Numbered from the stretch's first letter, positions 34,976 to 43,798 are shown. The stretch: DNA of 64,000 nt from Streptomyces sp. NBC_00102 (GCF_026343115.1 NZ_JAPEMC010000002.1:186001-250000), one strand, 5' to 3'. Notes: a model not told the origin generated them from the sequence alone. Program-made: numbers and translations.

Positions 34976-35064
34976 ACCCTGGCCGGCCGCCCGGAGCACC
35001 CCGGCCGCCGCGGTCGGCCATGCCCGGGTTTCCCGCCCGGCCGCCGCGGTCGTAGGCTCGTCCC

Positions 35065-35331
35065 ATGGCCCTCTGCGACGATCTGGACCGGGCGAGCCAG
35101 GACACGGCCCCCGCCCCTCCCGCCGACGCCTGCGCCGACTGCCTGGCGGTGGGCAGGGACGACTGGGTGCACCTGCGGCTCTGCCTGACCTGCGGCCGGG
35201 TGGCGTGCTGCGACAGCTCGCCACTGCGGCACGCGACCGCCCACTACGAGGCGTCCGGGCACCCCGTCATGCGCTCCCACGAGCCGGGCGAGGAGTGGCG
35301 CTGGTGCTTCCGCCACGAGGTGCTCGGCTGA
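35065..35331 (+). CDS. UBP-type zinc-finger protein
   Basis: An 88-residue protein that is almost entirely one ZnF-UBP domain. Candidate ligands are Cys23, Cys26, Cys40, Cys43, Cys48, His56, His60 and His66, with the fold core LRLCLTCGRVACCDSS and HATAHYEASGHPV. In eukaryotes this domain binds ubiquitin's C-terminus; in actinobacteria the single-domain proteins have no known partner. A 35-bp-shifted imperfect copy of its 3' end lies just downstream (see repeat). It is a single gene between rbsK and the SRPBCC gene on the same strand. Confidence 0.85.
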   Translation: MALCDDLDRASQDTAPAPPADACADCLAVGRDDWVHLRLCLTCGRVACCDSSPLRHATAHYEASGHPVMRSHEPGEEWRWCFRHEVLG

Positions 35332-35375
35332 CGACCGGGTTCTTCGGCCACGAGGCGCTCGGCTGACGGCCCGGG
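35312..35375. repeat. Imperfect tandem copy of the zinc-finger gene's 3' end
   Basis: The last 20 coding bases plus the stop region (GCCACGAGGTGCTCGGCTGA at 35312-35331) reappear at 35347-35366 with one change (GCCACGAGGCGCTCGGCTGA), and the similarity runs on for about nine bases. The second copy ends in the same stop codon. This looks like a small duplication with a period of 35 bp. Confidence 0.8.
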
Positions 35376-35464
35376 CCCTTCCGTAGGACACCCGGAGGCA
35401 GTCGTTCCGGGTGCGCCCGGGGAGCGCGCACCGAAGACTGGGCGCATTCCCCGAGGAGGAACCC

Positions 35465-35923
35465 ATGGGCACCCAATTCGAGGCGATCGTCGAGATCGAC
35501 CGTCCCATCGACGACGTCTTCGCTTATCTCGCAGACGGCGAGAACGACCGGGATTTCAGCCCGCGCGTGCAGAAGATCGAGAAGTCTCCGGCCGGCCCCA
35601 CGGTCGTCGGCACGACGTTCCGCTCCACGGTCAAGGACGCCGGAATGACCACCCAGCGGGAATTCGCCATTACGGAACTGGTGGCTCCGACCCGGGTCCG
35701 CTGGCAGGAGAAGTCGAAGAACGTCGTCACGGCGGCGGACGGCGGGTACGACCTGGAGGCGACCGGGAACGGCGGAACCAGGGTGCGGATCCACAACGTG
35801 CTCGAAGGCCATGGGGTCGGCAAACTGCTCGTCGGCTTCGCCGCCAAGGCCGCACGCAAGGACGCCCCCGCCTTCGGCCTGCGCATCAAGAAGGCCGTGG
35901 AGGCCGCCGTCCCGAGCCGCTGA
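35465..35923 (+). CDS. SRPBCC family protein
   Basis: A 152-residue START/Bet v 1-like protein (polyketide cyclase/dehydrase group). It begins FEAIVEIDRPIDDVFAYLAD, the usual first strand and helix, with a hydrophobic ligand pocket region and the long C-terminal helix GVGKLLVGFAAKAARKDAP. Such proteins bind lipids or small hydrophobic molecules; no catalytic residues are obvious. GAGGAGGA precedes the ATG. It is a single gene with a strong terminator. A distant relative is encoded at 57285. Confidence 0.85.
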   Translation: MGTQFEAIVEIDRPIDDVFAYLADGENDRDFSPRVQKIEKSPAGPTVVGTTFRSTVKDAGMTTQREFAITELVAPTRVRWQEKSKNVVTAADGGYDLEATGNGGTRVRIHNVLEGHGVGKLLVGFAAKAARKDAPAFGLRIKKAVEAAVPSR

Positions 35924-35952
35924 GCCCACCGGAGCGTCGGGGACGGCCCCGG

Positions 35953-35999
35953 ACGCGGGAGAGGCCCGGACGCCATGAGCATCCGGGCCTCTCCCGCGT
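35953..35999. terminator. Bidirectional terminator between SRPBCC gene and pssA
   Basis: A perfect 18-base stem (35953-35970 with 35982-35999) with an 11-base loop lies between convergent genes. Confidence 0.9.
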
Positions 36000-36015
36000 T
36001 CCGTGTACGGCGGGG

Positions 36016-36879
36016 CTACGGCAGCTGGGCCGCGCGGGCCTCTCGCCGGTTGCCCCGGAAGGTGTTCACGCGCCGCGCGGTCGCGAAGAGCGGGATCACC
36101 GCGCCCAGCACGACCTGGAGCACACAGCCGGTCTGGAGCAGCAGGTGACCGCCCGGGGCGTCGAACGCCCAGGCGACGAGGAGCCCCATCGCGGCCACGA
36201 TCCAGCTGAGCATCGCCACGGCGAGCACTCCGCGCGGCTTCGGGTACTCGACCCGGCTGACCATCAGCCACGCCACCCCGACGATCGCGAGGAGGGTGGG
36301 CACGAAGGGCAGCTCCAGCAGCACGATCGAGACGACCGTCAGCGCGCCGAAGGGGCTCGGCATGCCCTGGAACATGCCGTCCTTCAGCGTCACGCAGGAG
36401 AAGCGCGCGAGCCGCAGCACCACCGCCAGCAGCACCACGATCGCCGCGAGCGCCGAGACCCGCTGGTGCGCGTCGTCCGCGACCATCCCGTAGACCAGGA
36501 CGAAGTACGCCGGCGCGAGACCGAAGCTGATGAGGTCGGAGAGGTTGTCCAGCTCCGCGCCCATCGGCGAGGACCGCAGCTTGCGGGCGACCAGACCGTC
36601 GAAGAGATCGAAGACGGCCGCCATCAGCATCAGGATCACCGCGGTGGCCGCGGAGTGACGCGCCATGCCCGACTCGTCACTGCCCGTGAGGTGCGGGATC
36701 AGAATGCCCGTGGTGGTGAAGTACACCGCCATGAACCCGCAGGTGGCGTTGCCGAGCGTAAGGGTGTCCGCTATCGACAGCCGCAGTGAGAGCGGCATGT
36801 CCTGGGCGTCGCCCTCGGCACCGTCCTCGGCGGCCTCGGGCACCCAGTCGGCCTGGGTGTCCGGATCAATCACGGTCAA
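36016..36879 (-). CDS. pssA: CDP-diacylglycerol--serine O-phosphatidyltransferase
   Basis: A 287-residue membrane enzyme with about eight helices and the CDP-alcohol phosphatidyltransferase motif D-x2-D-G-x2-A-R-x8-G-x3-D-x3-D. The visible residues are DLFDGLVARKLRSSPMGAEL followed by DNLSD. It makes phosphatidylserine from CDP-diacylglycerol and serine. A 38-residue acidic cytosolic N-terminus precedes helix 1. Its start overlaps the psd gene by 14 bases; psd supplies the next step, decarboxylation to phosphatidylethanolamine. Confidence 0.94.
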   Translation of the reverse strand: MTVIDPDTQADWVPEAAEDGAEGDAQDMPLSLRLSIADTLTLGNATCGFMAVYFTTTGILIPHLTGSDESGMARHSAATAVILMLMAAVFDLFDGLVARKLRSSPMGAELDNLSDLISFGLAPAYFVLVYGMVADDAHQRVSALAAIVVLLAVVLRLARFSCVTLKDGMFQGMPSPFGALTVVSIVLLELPFVPTLLAIVGVAWLMVSRVEYPKPRGVLAVAMLSWIVAAMGLLVAWAFDAPGGHLLLQTGCVLQVVLGAVIPLFATARRVNTFRGNRREARAAQLP

Positions 36880-37513
36880 TTCGAGTCACCCCCGCGGTGG
36901 TGGCCTGGCCGACCTCGACCGCGACCTCGACACCCGCCGGCAGGTAGATGTCGACGCGCGAGCCGAAACGGATCAGACCGATGCGCTCACCCTGCTCGAC
37001 CTTCGTGCCCTGGGGGATGTAGGGCACGATGCGACGCGCGACCGCGCCGGCGATCTGGATCATCTCGATGTCGCCGAGCTCGGTGTCGAAGTGCCAGACA
37101 ACGCGCTCGTTGTTCTCGCTCTCCTTGTTGAACGCCGGGACGAACCCGCCCGGGACGTGCTCGACCGACGTCACGGTACCGGCCAGCGGAGCGCGGTTGA
37201 CGTGGACGTTGAGCGGGCTCATGAAGATCGCGACGCGGGTGCGCCCGTCCTTCCACGGCATGATGCTCTGCACCACACCGTCGGCCGGGGAGATGACCCG
37301 GCCCTGCGCGATCTCGCGCTCGGGGTCGCGGAAGAACCACAGCATGCCCGCCGCGAGCGCGGTGGTGGGCACGGCGACGGCCGCCCAGCGGCCGGACTTG
37401 CGGGCCCGGGTCAGGCTGAGGGCCGCGGTGGCGACGGTCGGGAGGAGCCACGGCGATGCTCCGCGAGCGATGCGGACCCCGCCGCGGTGTGCGGAGGTAA
37501 GGCTGTCGGGCAT
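36866..37513 (-). CDS. psd: Phosphatidylserine decarboxylase proenzyme
   Basis: A 215-residue proenzyme of the short PSD class. It has one or two N-terminal membrane helices, the core FFRDPEREI, VISPADGVVQSI and FMSPLNVHVNRAPLAG, and the self-cleavage site RFGSRVD (Gly184-Ser185), where Ser becomes the pyruvoyl group. The ATG at 37513 begins MPDSLTSAHRG and has GAAGG upstream. It converts phosphatidylserine to phosphatidylethanolamine and is first in the psd-pssA operon. The upstream 180 bases separate it from the acyl-CoA dehydrogenase gene on the same strand. Confidence 0.94.
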   Translation of the reverse strand: MPDSLTSAHRGGVRIARGASPWLLPTVATAALSLTRARKSGRWAAVAVPTTALAAGMLWFFRDPEREIAQGRVISPADGVVQSIMPWKDGRTRVAIFMSPLNVHVNRAPLAGTVTSVEHVPGGFVPAFNKESENNERVVWHFDTELGDIEMIQIAGAVARRIVPYIPQGTKVEQGERIGLIRFGSRVDIYLPAGVEVAVEVGQATTAGVTRIDRD

Positions 37514-37643
37514 GAATGACCTTCGTAGCGGATGATGCCGCGCTGGCAACGGGGGACGGCGGCTTTCCGTCGATGCTATCGGTTGGTGGCCACAACTCGG
37601 CAAGCCAGCAGCCGAGTCGGACCGCTGGAAGACCCCGCCCCAG

Positions 37644-37660
37644 GATCACTGGATGTGATC
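37644..37660 (-). terminator. Small hairpin after the ethylmalonyl-CoA operon
   Basis: GATCAC and GTGATC (37644-37649, 37655-37660) form a 6-bp stem with a 5-base loop, 34 bases after the acyl-CoA dehydrogenase stop. A shorter dyad CCCTT-AAGGG lies at 37679-37689. Either could end the ccr operon before psd; both are weak. Confidence 0.4.
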
Positions 37661-37693
37661 TTCTTCGCGGCCAAATCGCCCTTTAAGGGACGA

Positions 37694-38899
37694 TCAACCC
37701 TGCAAGCGGTACTCCTCCAGGAGTCGGCGGCCAATGATCATTTTCTGGATCTCGGCGGTACCCTCACCGATCAGCAGCATCGGGGCCTCGCGGTAGAGGC
37801 GCTCGATCTCGTACTCCTTGGAGAAGCCGTAGCCGCCGTGGATACGGAAGGCGTCCTCGACGACTTCCTTGCAGTATTCGGAGGCGAGGTACTTCGCCAT
37901 CCCTGCCTCCAGGTCGTTCCGTTCCCCGGAGTCCTTTTTGCGGGCCGCATTTACCATCATCGCATGCGCCGCTTCGACCTTGGTGGCCATTTCGGCCAGT
38001 TTGAACTGGATGGCCTGGTGCTGGGCGATCGGTTTTCCGAAAGTTTGACGTTGCTGGGCGTACGAAACGCCCAACTCGAACGCACGCTGTGCGACGCCGC
38101 AGCCACGCGCCGCCACGTTGACCCGGCCGACCTCGACTCCGTCCATCATTTGGTAAAACCCTCGGCCGGTGGTGCCGCCGAGGACCCGATTGGCCGGAAT
38201 GCGTAGTCCGTCCATGATGAGTTCGGTGGTGTCGACGCCCTTGTAACCCATCTTGTCGATCTTCCCGGGGATGGTGAGGCCGGGCCTGACCTCTCCGAAG
38301 CCGGCCTCCTTCTCCACCAGGAAGGTCGTCATCGACTTGTGCGGCGCCGTTCCCTCGGGGTGTCCTTCGTCACTCCGGCAGAGAACGGCCACCAGGGTCG
38401 ACGTACCCCCGTTGGTGAGCCACATCTTCTGGCCGTCGAGGACGTATTCGTCACCCTCCCGCACACCCTTGGACGTGATGGCCGACACGTCCGAGCCGAG
38501 ACCCGGCTCCGACATCGAGAAGGCGCCCCGCACCTCGCCCAGCGCCATGCGCGGCAGGAAGGTGTCCTTCTGCTCCTGCGTGCCGTGCTGCTTGAGCATG
38601 TACGCCACGATGAAGTGCGTGTTGATGATCCCCGACACACTCATCCAGCCGCGGGCGATCTCCTCCACGCAGAGCGCGTACGTGAGGAGCGACTCGCCCA
38701 GCCCGCCGTACTCCTCCGGGATCATCAGTCCGAACAGGCCCAGTTCCTTGAGGCCTTCGACGATCTCGGTCGGGTACTCGTCGCGGTGCTCCAGGGAGGT
38801 CGCGACGGGGATGATCTCCTTGTCGACGAAGTCCCGTACGGTGGAGAGGATTTCCTCCTGGACGTCGGTCAGACCTGCGGTCCGGGCGAGTCGGCTCAT
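37694..38899 (-). CDS. Acyl-CoA dehydrogenase, probable methylsuccinyl-CoA dehydrogenase
   Basis: A 401-residue acyl-CoA dehydrogenase with family signatures GAFSMSEPGLGSDVSAI (FAD/substrate region), WLTNGG, and the C-terminal RIHGGYGFSKEYEIERLYRE. The catalytic base is in the last part. It is the fifth gene of the operon with ccr, ecm, a lyase and a MaoC hydratase, exactly where the ethylmalonyl-CoA pathway needs oxidation of (2S)-methylsuccinyl-CoA to mesaconyl-CoA. Proteobacterial Mcd is longer with an N-terminal extension; this is the shorter actinobacterial form. It must hand electrons to ETF, whose genes have a matching promoter. Assignment to Mcd rests on context. Confidence 0.88.
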   Translation of the reverse strand: MSRLARTAGLTDVQEEILSTVRDFVDKEIIPVATSLEHRDEYPTEIVEGLKELGLFGLMIPEEYGGLGESLLTYALCVEEIARGWMSVSGIINTHFIVAYMLKQHGTQEQKDTFLPRMALGEVRGAFSMSEPGLGSDVSAITSKGVREGDEYVLDGQKMWLTNGGTSTLVAVLCRSDEGHPEGTAPHKSMTTFLVEKEAGFGEVRPGLTIPGKIDKMGYKGVDTTELIMDGLRIPANRVLGGTTGRGFYQMMDGVEVGRVNVAARGCGVAQRAFELGVSYAQQRQTFGKPIAQHQAIQFKLAEMATKVEAAHAMMVNAARKKDSGERNDLEAGMAKYLASEYCKEVVEDAFRIHGGYGFSKEYEIERLYREAPMLLIGEGTAEIQKMIIGRRLLEEYRLQG

Positions 38900-38922
38900 G
38901 ACGGCTTCTCCTGTGACTTCGC

Positions 38923-39432
38923 TTAGTTGGCGGGGGCGGGAGTCGGGCGGCCGGGCTGCTCGCCGCCGCGCGCCTCGATGTACTCCTGCGTGGGAACCAT
39001 CACCTTGCGCCGGAAGACGCAGACGACGGTGCCGTCCTGCTTGAAGCCCCGGGTCTCGACGTACACGATGCCCCGGTCGCTCTTGGACTTCGACGGCGTC
39101 TTGTCGAGCACGGTGGTCTCGCCGTAGATCGTGTCGCCGTGGAAGGTGGGGGCGATGTGCCGGAGCGATTCCACCTCCAGGTTGGCGATGGCCTTGCCCG
39201 AGACGTCCGGCACCGACATGCCCAGCAGCAGCGAGTACACGTAGTTGCCGACGACCACGTTCTTGCCGAAGTCGGTCGTGTTCTCGGCGTAGTTGCTGTC
39301 CATGTGCAGCGGGTGGTGGTTCATGGTCAGCAGGCAGAACAGGTGGTCGTCGTACTCGGTGACCGTCTTGCCGGGCCAGTGCTTGTAGACCGCGCCGACC
39401 TCGAACTCCTCGAAGGTGCGTCCGAACTGCAT
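38923..39432 (-). CDS. MaoC family hydratase, probable mesaconyl-CoA hydratase
   Basis: A 169-residue hot-dog-fold protein of the MaoC/(R)-hydratase type. It begins MQFGRTFEEFEVGAVYKHWP and has the hydratase loop CLLTMNHHPLHMDSNYAENT (Asn/His pair) and NVVVGNYVYSLLLGMS. In the ethylmalonyl-CoA pathway such an enzyme (Mch) hydrates mesaconyl-CoA to beta-methylmalyl-CoA. It lies 2 bases after the lyase gene and 23 before the dehydrogenase gene in the same operon. Typical Mch of Rhodobacter is about twice this size (two hot-dog repeats), so this would be a homodimeric single-repeat version, as in Streptomyces. Confidence 0.88.
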   Translation of the reverse strand: MQFGRTFEEFEVGAVYKHWPGKTVTEYDDHLFCLLTMNHHPLHMDSNYAENTTDFGKNVVVGNYVYSLLLGMSVPDVSGKAIANLEVESLRHIAPTFHGDTIYGETTVLDKTPSKSKSDRGIVYVETRGFKQDGTVVCVFRRKVMVPTQEYIEARGGEQPGRPTPAPAN

Positions 39433-39434
39433 GG

Positions 39435-40406
39435 TCAGGCCTCCGGGGCTTCGAACTTCGAGGTGCGCCGCATCCCGGCCGCCCGCCCCTTGCCCGCGAC
39501 GACCAGCGCCATCTTGCGGCTCGCCTCGTCGATCATCTCGTCGCCGAGCATCGCCGAACCCTTCTTGCCGCCCTCCTCCGAGGTGCACCAGTCGTAGGCG
39601 TCGAGGATCAGTTCGGCGTGGTCGTAGTCCCCCTGCGACGGCGAGAAGACCTCGTTGGCCGCGTCGACCTGGCCCGGGTGCAGCACCCACTTGCCGTCGA
39701 ATCCCAGCGCCGCGGCGCGGCCGGCCACCTCGCGGTAGGCGTCCACGTCACGGATCTGCAGGAACGGTCCGTCGATCGCCTGGAGGTCGTGCGTACGGGC
39801 CGCCATCAGGATGCGCATCAGGATGTAGTGGTACGCGTCGGCGCCGTAGCCGGGCGGCTGCTGGCCGACGACCAGGGTCTTCATGTTGATGGACGCCATG
39901 AAGTCGGCCGGGCCGAAGATCAGGGTCTCCAGCCGGGGCGAGGCCGCCGCGATGGTGTCGATGTTCACCAGGCCCTTGGCGTTCTCGATCTGCGCCTCGA
40001 TGCCGATCCGGCCGACCTCGAAGCCCATCGTCTTCTCGATCTGGGTGAGCAGCAGGTCCAGCGCCACGACCTGCTCGGCGTCCTGGACCTTCGGCAGCAT
40101 GATGCAGTCGAGGTTCTGCCCGGCGCCCTCGACGACCGTGATGACGTCCCGGTACGTCCAGTGCGTGGTCCAGTCGTTGACCCGCACCACCCTGGTCTTG
40201 CCGGTCCAGTCGCCCTGGTTGAGCGCGTCGACGATGGTGTGCCGCGCCCCTTCCTTGGCGAGCGGCGCGCAGGCGTCCTCCAGGTCGAGGAAGACCTGGT
40301 CGGCCGGGAGGCCCTGGGCCTTCTCCAGGAAGCGCGGGTTGGAGCCGGGCACGGCCAGACACGAGCGGCGGGGGCGCAGCCGGTTCACGGGCGTGGGCGT
40401 GGTCAT
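39435..40406 (-). CDS. HpcH/HpaI-CitE family CoA lyase, probable malyl-CoA/beta-methylmalyl-CoA lyase
   Basis: A 323-residue TIM-barrel lyase of the CitE/Mcl group with RRSCLAVPGSNPRFLEKAQG, Mg-site acids in VFLDLEDACAP, and GIEAQIENAKGLVNIDTIA, FGPADFMASINM and GKWVLHPGQVDAANEVF. It would split beta-methylmalyl-CoA into glyoxylate and propionyl-CoA (and perhaps malyl-CoA). The start at 40406 overlaps the ecm stop by 4 bases, so the two are coupled. A longer open frame upstream is antisense-like shadow. Confidence 0.92.
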   Translation of the reverse strand: MTTPTPVNRLRPRRSCLAVPGSNPRFLEKAQGLPADQVFLDLEDACAPLAKEGARHTIVDALNQGDWTGKTRVVRVNDWTTHWTYRDVITVVEGAGQNLDCIMLPKVQDAEQVVALDLLLTQIEKTMGFEVGRIGIEAQIENAKGLVNIDTIAAASPRLETLIFGPADFMASINMKTLVVGQQPPGYGADAYHYILMRILMAARTHDLQAIDGPFLQIRDVDAYREVAGRAAALGFDGKWVLHPGQVDAANEVFSPSQGDYDHAELILDAYDWCTSEEGGKKGSAMLGDEMIDEASRKMALVVAGKGRAAGMRRTSKFEAPEA

Positions 40407-42415
40407 GCGGGGACCTCCAGAGGGTCGAGCTTGTTGGCTTTGCGGATCTCGTCGACGATACGGCCGATGATCTCCGTGATACCGAAGTCCTTCGGGGTGA
40501 AGACGGCGGCGACCCCGGCCCGGACGAGAGCGGCGGCGTCGGCGGGCGGGATGATCCCGCCGGCGATCACCGGGACGTCGTCCGCGCCGGCCTCGCGCAG
40601 CCGGTGGAGCACGTCGGGGACGAGCTCGGCGTGCGAGCCGGAGAGGATCGACAGGCCCACGCAGTGCACGTCCTCGGCCAGCGCGGCGGAGACGATCTGT
40701 TCGGGCGTCAGCCTGATGCCCTGGTAGACCACCTCGAACCCGGCGTCGCGCGCGCGTACGGCGATCTGCTCGGCGCCGTTGGAGTGCCCGTCGAGCCCCG
40801 GCTTGCCGACCAGCAGCCGCAGCCGACCGCAGCCGAGGTCCTCGGCGGTACGGGCCACCTTCGCGCGGACCGCCGCCAGCGGGGTGCCCGGCTCGGCGGT
40901 CACGGCGACCGGCGCGGACGAGACCCCGGTCGGCGCCCGGAACTCGCCGAACACGTCCCGCAGCGCCCAGGACCACTCCCCGGTGGTCACCCCGGCGCGG
41001 GCGCACTCGACCGTGGCGGTCATCAGGTTGTCCGTACCGGCGGCGGCTTTCTTCAGGGCCGCCAGGGACTCGGTGGCGCGTGCCTCGTCGCGTGCGTCGC
41101 GCCAGGCGTGCAGGGCGGCGACCACCCGCGCCTCGTTCTCGGGGTCGACCGTCATGATGGCGCCGTCCAGGTCCGCGGTGAGCGGGCTGGGCTCGGTCGC
41201 CTCGTGGACGTTGACGCCGATGATCTTCTCCTCGCCGCTCTCGATCCGGGCCCGCCGCTCCGCGTGCGAGGCGACCAGCTCGGACTTGAGGTAACCGGAC
41301 TCGACGGCCGCCATCGCGCCGCCCATCTGCTCGATCCGGTCAATCTCCTCCAGCGCCTCCTCCACCAGGGAGTCCACCTTCGCCTCGATCACCCGGGAGC
41401 CGTCGAAGATGTCCTCGTACTCCAGCAGATCGCTCTCGTGCGCCAGCACCTGCTGGATGCGGAGCGACCACTGCTGGTCCCAGGGGCGCGGCAGGCCCAG
41501 TGCCTCGTTCCACGCGGGCAGTTGCACCGCGCGGGCGCGGGCGTCCTTGGAGAGGGTGACGGCCAGCATCTCCAGGACGATGCGCTGGACGTTGTTCTCC
41601 GGCTGCGCCTCGGTGAGGCCGAGGGAGTTGACCTGCACGCCGTAGCGGAACCGCCGTTGCTTGGGGTCGGTGATGCCGTACCGCTCGCGGGTGATGCGGT
41701 CCCAGATCCGCCCGAAGGCACGCATCTTGCACATCTCCTCGATGAAGCGGACGCCCGCGTTCACGAAGAAGGAGATGCGCGCGACCACCGCGCCGAACTT
41801 CTCCTCGGGCACCTGCCCGGAGTCGCGCACCGCGTCCAGCACGGCGACGGCCGTGGACATGGCGTACGCGATCTCCTGGACGGGCGTGGCCCCGGCCTCC
41901 TGCAGGTGGTAGCTGCAGATGTTGATCGGGTTCCACTTGGGGATGTGATTGACCGTGTACGTGATCATGTCGGTGGTCAGCCGCAGGGAGGGCCCGGGCG
42001 GGAAGACGTGCGTCCCGCGCGAGAGGTACTCCTTGACGATGTCGTTCTGCGTGGTGCCCTGGAGCTTGCCGGGGTCCGCGCCCTGCTCCTCGGCGACGAC
42101 CTGGTAGAGCGCCAGCAGCCACATCGCGGTGGCGTTGATCGTCATCGAGGTGTTCATCTGTTCCAGCGGGATGTCCTGGAACAGCCGGCGCATGTCGCCG
42201 AGATGGGAGACCGGCACCCCCACCCGTCCGACCTCGCCGCGGGCGAGGACGTGGTCGGGGTCGTAGCCGGTCTGGGTCGGCAGGTCGAAGGCGACGGAGA
42301 GACCCGTCTGCCCCTTGGCGAGGTTGCGCCGGTAGAGCTCGTTGGACGCCTCGGCCGTCGAGTGGCCCGCGTACGTCCGCATGAGCCACGGACGGTCCTT
42401 GCGACGTTCGGTCAT
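40403..42415 (-). CDS. ecm: Ethylmalonyl-CoA mutase (MeaA-type, B12-dependent)
   Basis: A 670-residue coenzyme-B12-dependent mutase. The N-terminal catalytic barrel (about residues 1-520) has the MeaA signature RPWLMRTYAGHSTAEASNEL and GLSVAFDLPTQTGYDPDH. The C-terminal B12-binding domain has the cobalt-ligand motif LDGHSNGAEQIAVRA and GLSILSGSHAELV. It converts (2R)-ethylmalonyl-CoA to (2S)-methylsuccinyl-CoA. It starts 9 bases after the ccr stop and overlaps the lyase gene by 4 bases. The fused single-chain length is normal for Ecm and distinguishes it from two-subunit methylmalonyl-CoA mutase. Confidence 0.95.
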   Translation of the reverse strand: MTERRKDRPWLMRTYAGHSTAEASNELYRRNLAKGQTGLSVAFDLPTQTGYDPDHVLARGEVGRVGVPVSHLGDMRRLFQDIPLEQMNTSMTINATAMWLLALYQVVAEEQGADPGKLQGTTQNDIVKEYLSRGTHVFPPGPSLRLTTDMITYTVNHIPKWNPINICSYHLQEAGATPVQEIAYAMSTAVAVLDAVRDSGQVPEEKFGAVVARISFFVNAGVRFIEEMCKMRAFGRIWDRITRERYGITDPKQRRFRYGVQVNSLGLTEAQPENNVQRIVLEMLAVTLSKDARARAVQLPAWNEALGLPRPWDQQWSLRIQQVLAHESDLLEYEDIFDGSRVIEAKVDSLVEEALEEIDRIEQMGGAMAAVESGYLKSELVASHAERRARIESGEEKIIGVNVHEATEPSPLTADLDGAIMTVDPENEARVVAALHAWRDARDEARATESLAALKKAAAGTDNLMTATVECARAGVTTGEWSWALRDVFGEFRAPTGVSSAPVAVTAEPGTPLAAVRAKVARTAEDLGCGRLRLLVGKPGLDGHSNGAEQIAVRARDAGFEVVYQGIRLTPEQIVSAALAEDVHCVGLSILSGSHAELVPDVLHRLREAGADDVPVIAGGIIPPADAAALVRAGVAAVFTPKDFGITEIIGRIVDEIRKANKLDPLEVPA

Positions 42416-42424
42416 CGGGAGACC

Positions 42425-43798
42425 TCAGACGTTCCGGCTGGAAGGGGTGGCCGGCTCCGCGGGGGTGGTGCGGAACAGGTTGATGGCGTCGATGTGCTTC
42501 GCGCGCAGTTCCTCGTCGCGCACGCCCAGGCCCTCGCGCGGGGCCAGCGCGAGGACGCCGACCTTGCCCTGATGGACGTTGCGGTGGACGTCGTGGGCGG
42601 CCTGGCCGGTCTCCTCCAGGGAGTACACGCGGGAGAGCGTCGGGTGGATCTTCCCCTTCGCCACCAGCCGGTTCGCCTCCCACGCCTCGCGGTAGTTGGC
42701 GAAGTGGGAGCCGACGATCTTCTTGAGCGACATCCACAGGTACCGGTTGTCGTACTCGTGGGTGTACCCGGAGGTGGAGGCGCAGGTGACGATGGTGCCG
42801 CCCTTGCGGGTGACGTAGACGGAGGCGCCGAAGGTCTCGCGGCCGGGGTGCTCGAAGACGATGTCGACGTCCTCGCCGCCGGTCAGTTCGCGGATGCGCT
42901 TGCCGAACCGCTTCCACTCGCGGGGGTCCTGGTGGCTCTCGTCCTTCCAGAACTTGTAGCCCTCGGCGTTGCGGTCGATGATCGCCTCGGCGCCCATCCG
43001 CCGGCAGATGTCCGCCTTCTGGTCGTTGGAGACCACGCAGATCGGGTTGGCGCCGCCGGCCAGCGCGAACTGGGTGGCGTACGAACCGAGTCCGCCGCTC
43101 GCCCCCCAGATCAGCACGTTGTCGCCCTGCTTCATGCCCGCGCCGTTGCGCGAGACGAGCTGGCGGTAGGCGGTCGAGTTGACGAGGCCGGGTGCCGCCG
43201 CCTCCTCCCAGCTGAGGTGGGCGGGCTTGGGCATCAGCTGGTTGGACTTGACGAGCGCGATCTCGGCGAGGCCGCCGAAGTTGGTCTCGAAGCCCCAGAT
43301 GCGCTGCTCGGGGTCGAGCATCGTGTCGTTGTGGCCGTCGGACGACTCCAGTTCGACGGAGAGGCAGTGCGCGACGACCTCGTCGCCCGGGTGCCAGGCG
43401 TTCACGCCGGGCCCGGTGCGCAGCACGACGCCCGCGAGGTCGGAGCCGATGACGTGGTACGGCAGGTCATGGCGCTTGGTCAGCTCGCTGAGGCGGCCGT
43501 ACCGCTCCAGGAAGCCGAAGGTGGAGACCGGCTCGAAGATCGAGGTCCAGACGGAGTTGTAGTTCACCGAACTGGCCATGACGGCGACCAGGGCCTCGCC
43601 CGGGCCGAGTTGGGGCACCGGGACCTCGTCGAGGTGGAGCGATTCGCGCGGGTCCTTGTCGCGGGTGGCCCGCCCCTCGAAGATTCCCGCTTCGTCCTTG
43701 TGCACGGTCACCGCGCGGTACGACTCGGGGAGGGGCAGCGCCGCGAAGTCGGCCGCTGTGCTTTCCTGCGACTGGATCGCGTCCAGGATTTCCTTCAC
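42425..43798 (-). CDS. ccrA: Crotonyl-CoA carboxylase/reductase
   Basis: A 457-residue MDR-family enzyme that reduces crotonyl-CoA with NADPH and fixes CO2 to give (2S)-ethylmalonyl-CoA. It has the dinucleotide motif LIWGASGGLGSYATQFALAG. The four residues reported to bind CO2 in the Kitasatospora enzyme are all at the same numbers here: Asn81 (NYNSVW), Phe170-Glu171 (WGFETN) and His365 (GSHFANY). This supports the start at 43798 and full activity. It is first in the operon ccr-ecm-mcl-mch-mcd, which also supplies ethylmalonyl- and methylmalonyl-CoA for polyketides. The leader is 266 bases long to a promoter with two GGCACT-type operators. Confidence 0.97.
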   Translation of the reverse strand: MKEILDAIQSQESTAADFAALPLPESYRAVTVHKDEAGIFEGRATRDKDPRESLHLDEVPVPQLGPGEALVAVMASSVNYNSVWTSIFEPVSTFGFLERYGRLSELTKRHDLPYHVIGSDLAGVVLRTGPGVNAWHPGDEVVAHCLSVELESSDGHNDTMLDPEQRIWGFETNFGGLAEIALVKSNQLMPKPAHLSWEEAAAPGLVNSTAYRQLVSRNGAGMKQGDNVLIWGASGGLGSYATQFALAGGANPICVVSNDQKADICRRMGAEAIIDRNAEGYKFWKDESHQDPREWKRFGKRIRELTGGEDVDIVFEHPGRETFGASVYVTRKGGTIVTCASTSGYTHEYDNRYLWMSLKKIVGSHFANYREAWEANRLVAKGKIHPTLSRVYSLEETGQAAHDVHRNVHQGKVGVLALAPREGLGVRDEELRAKHIDAINLFRTTPAEPATPSSRNV

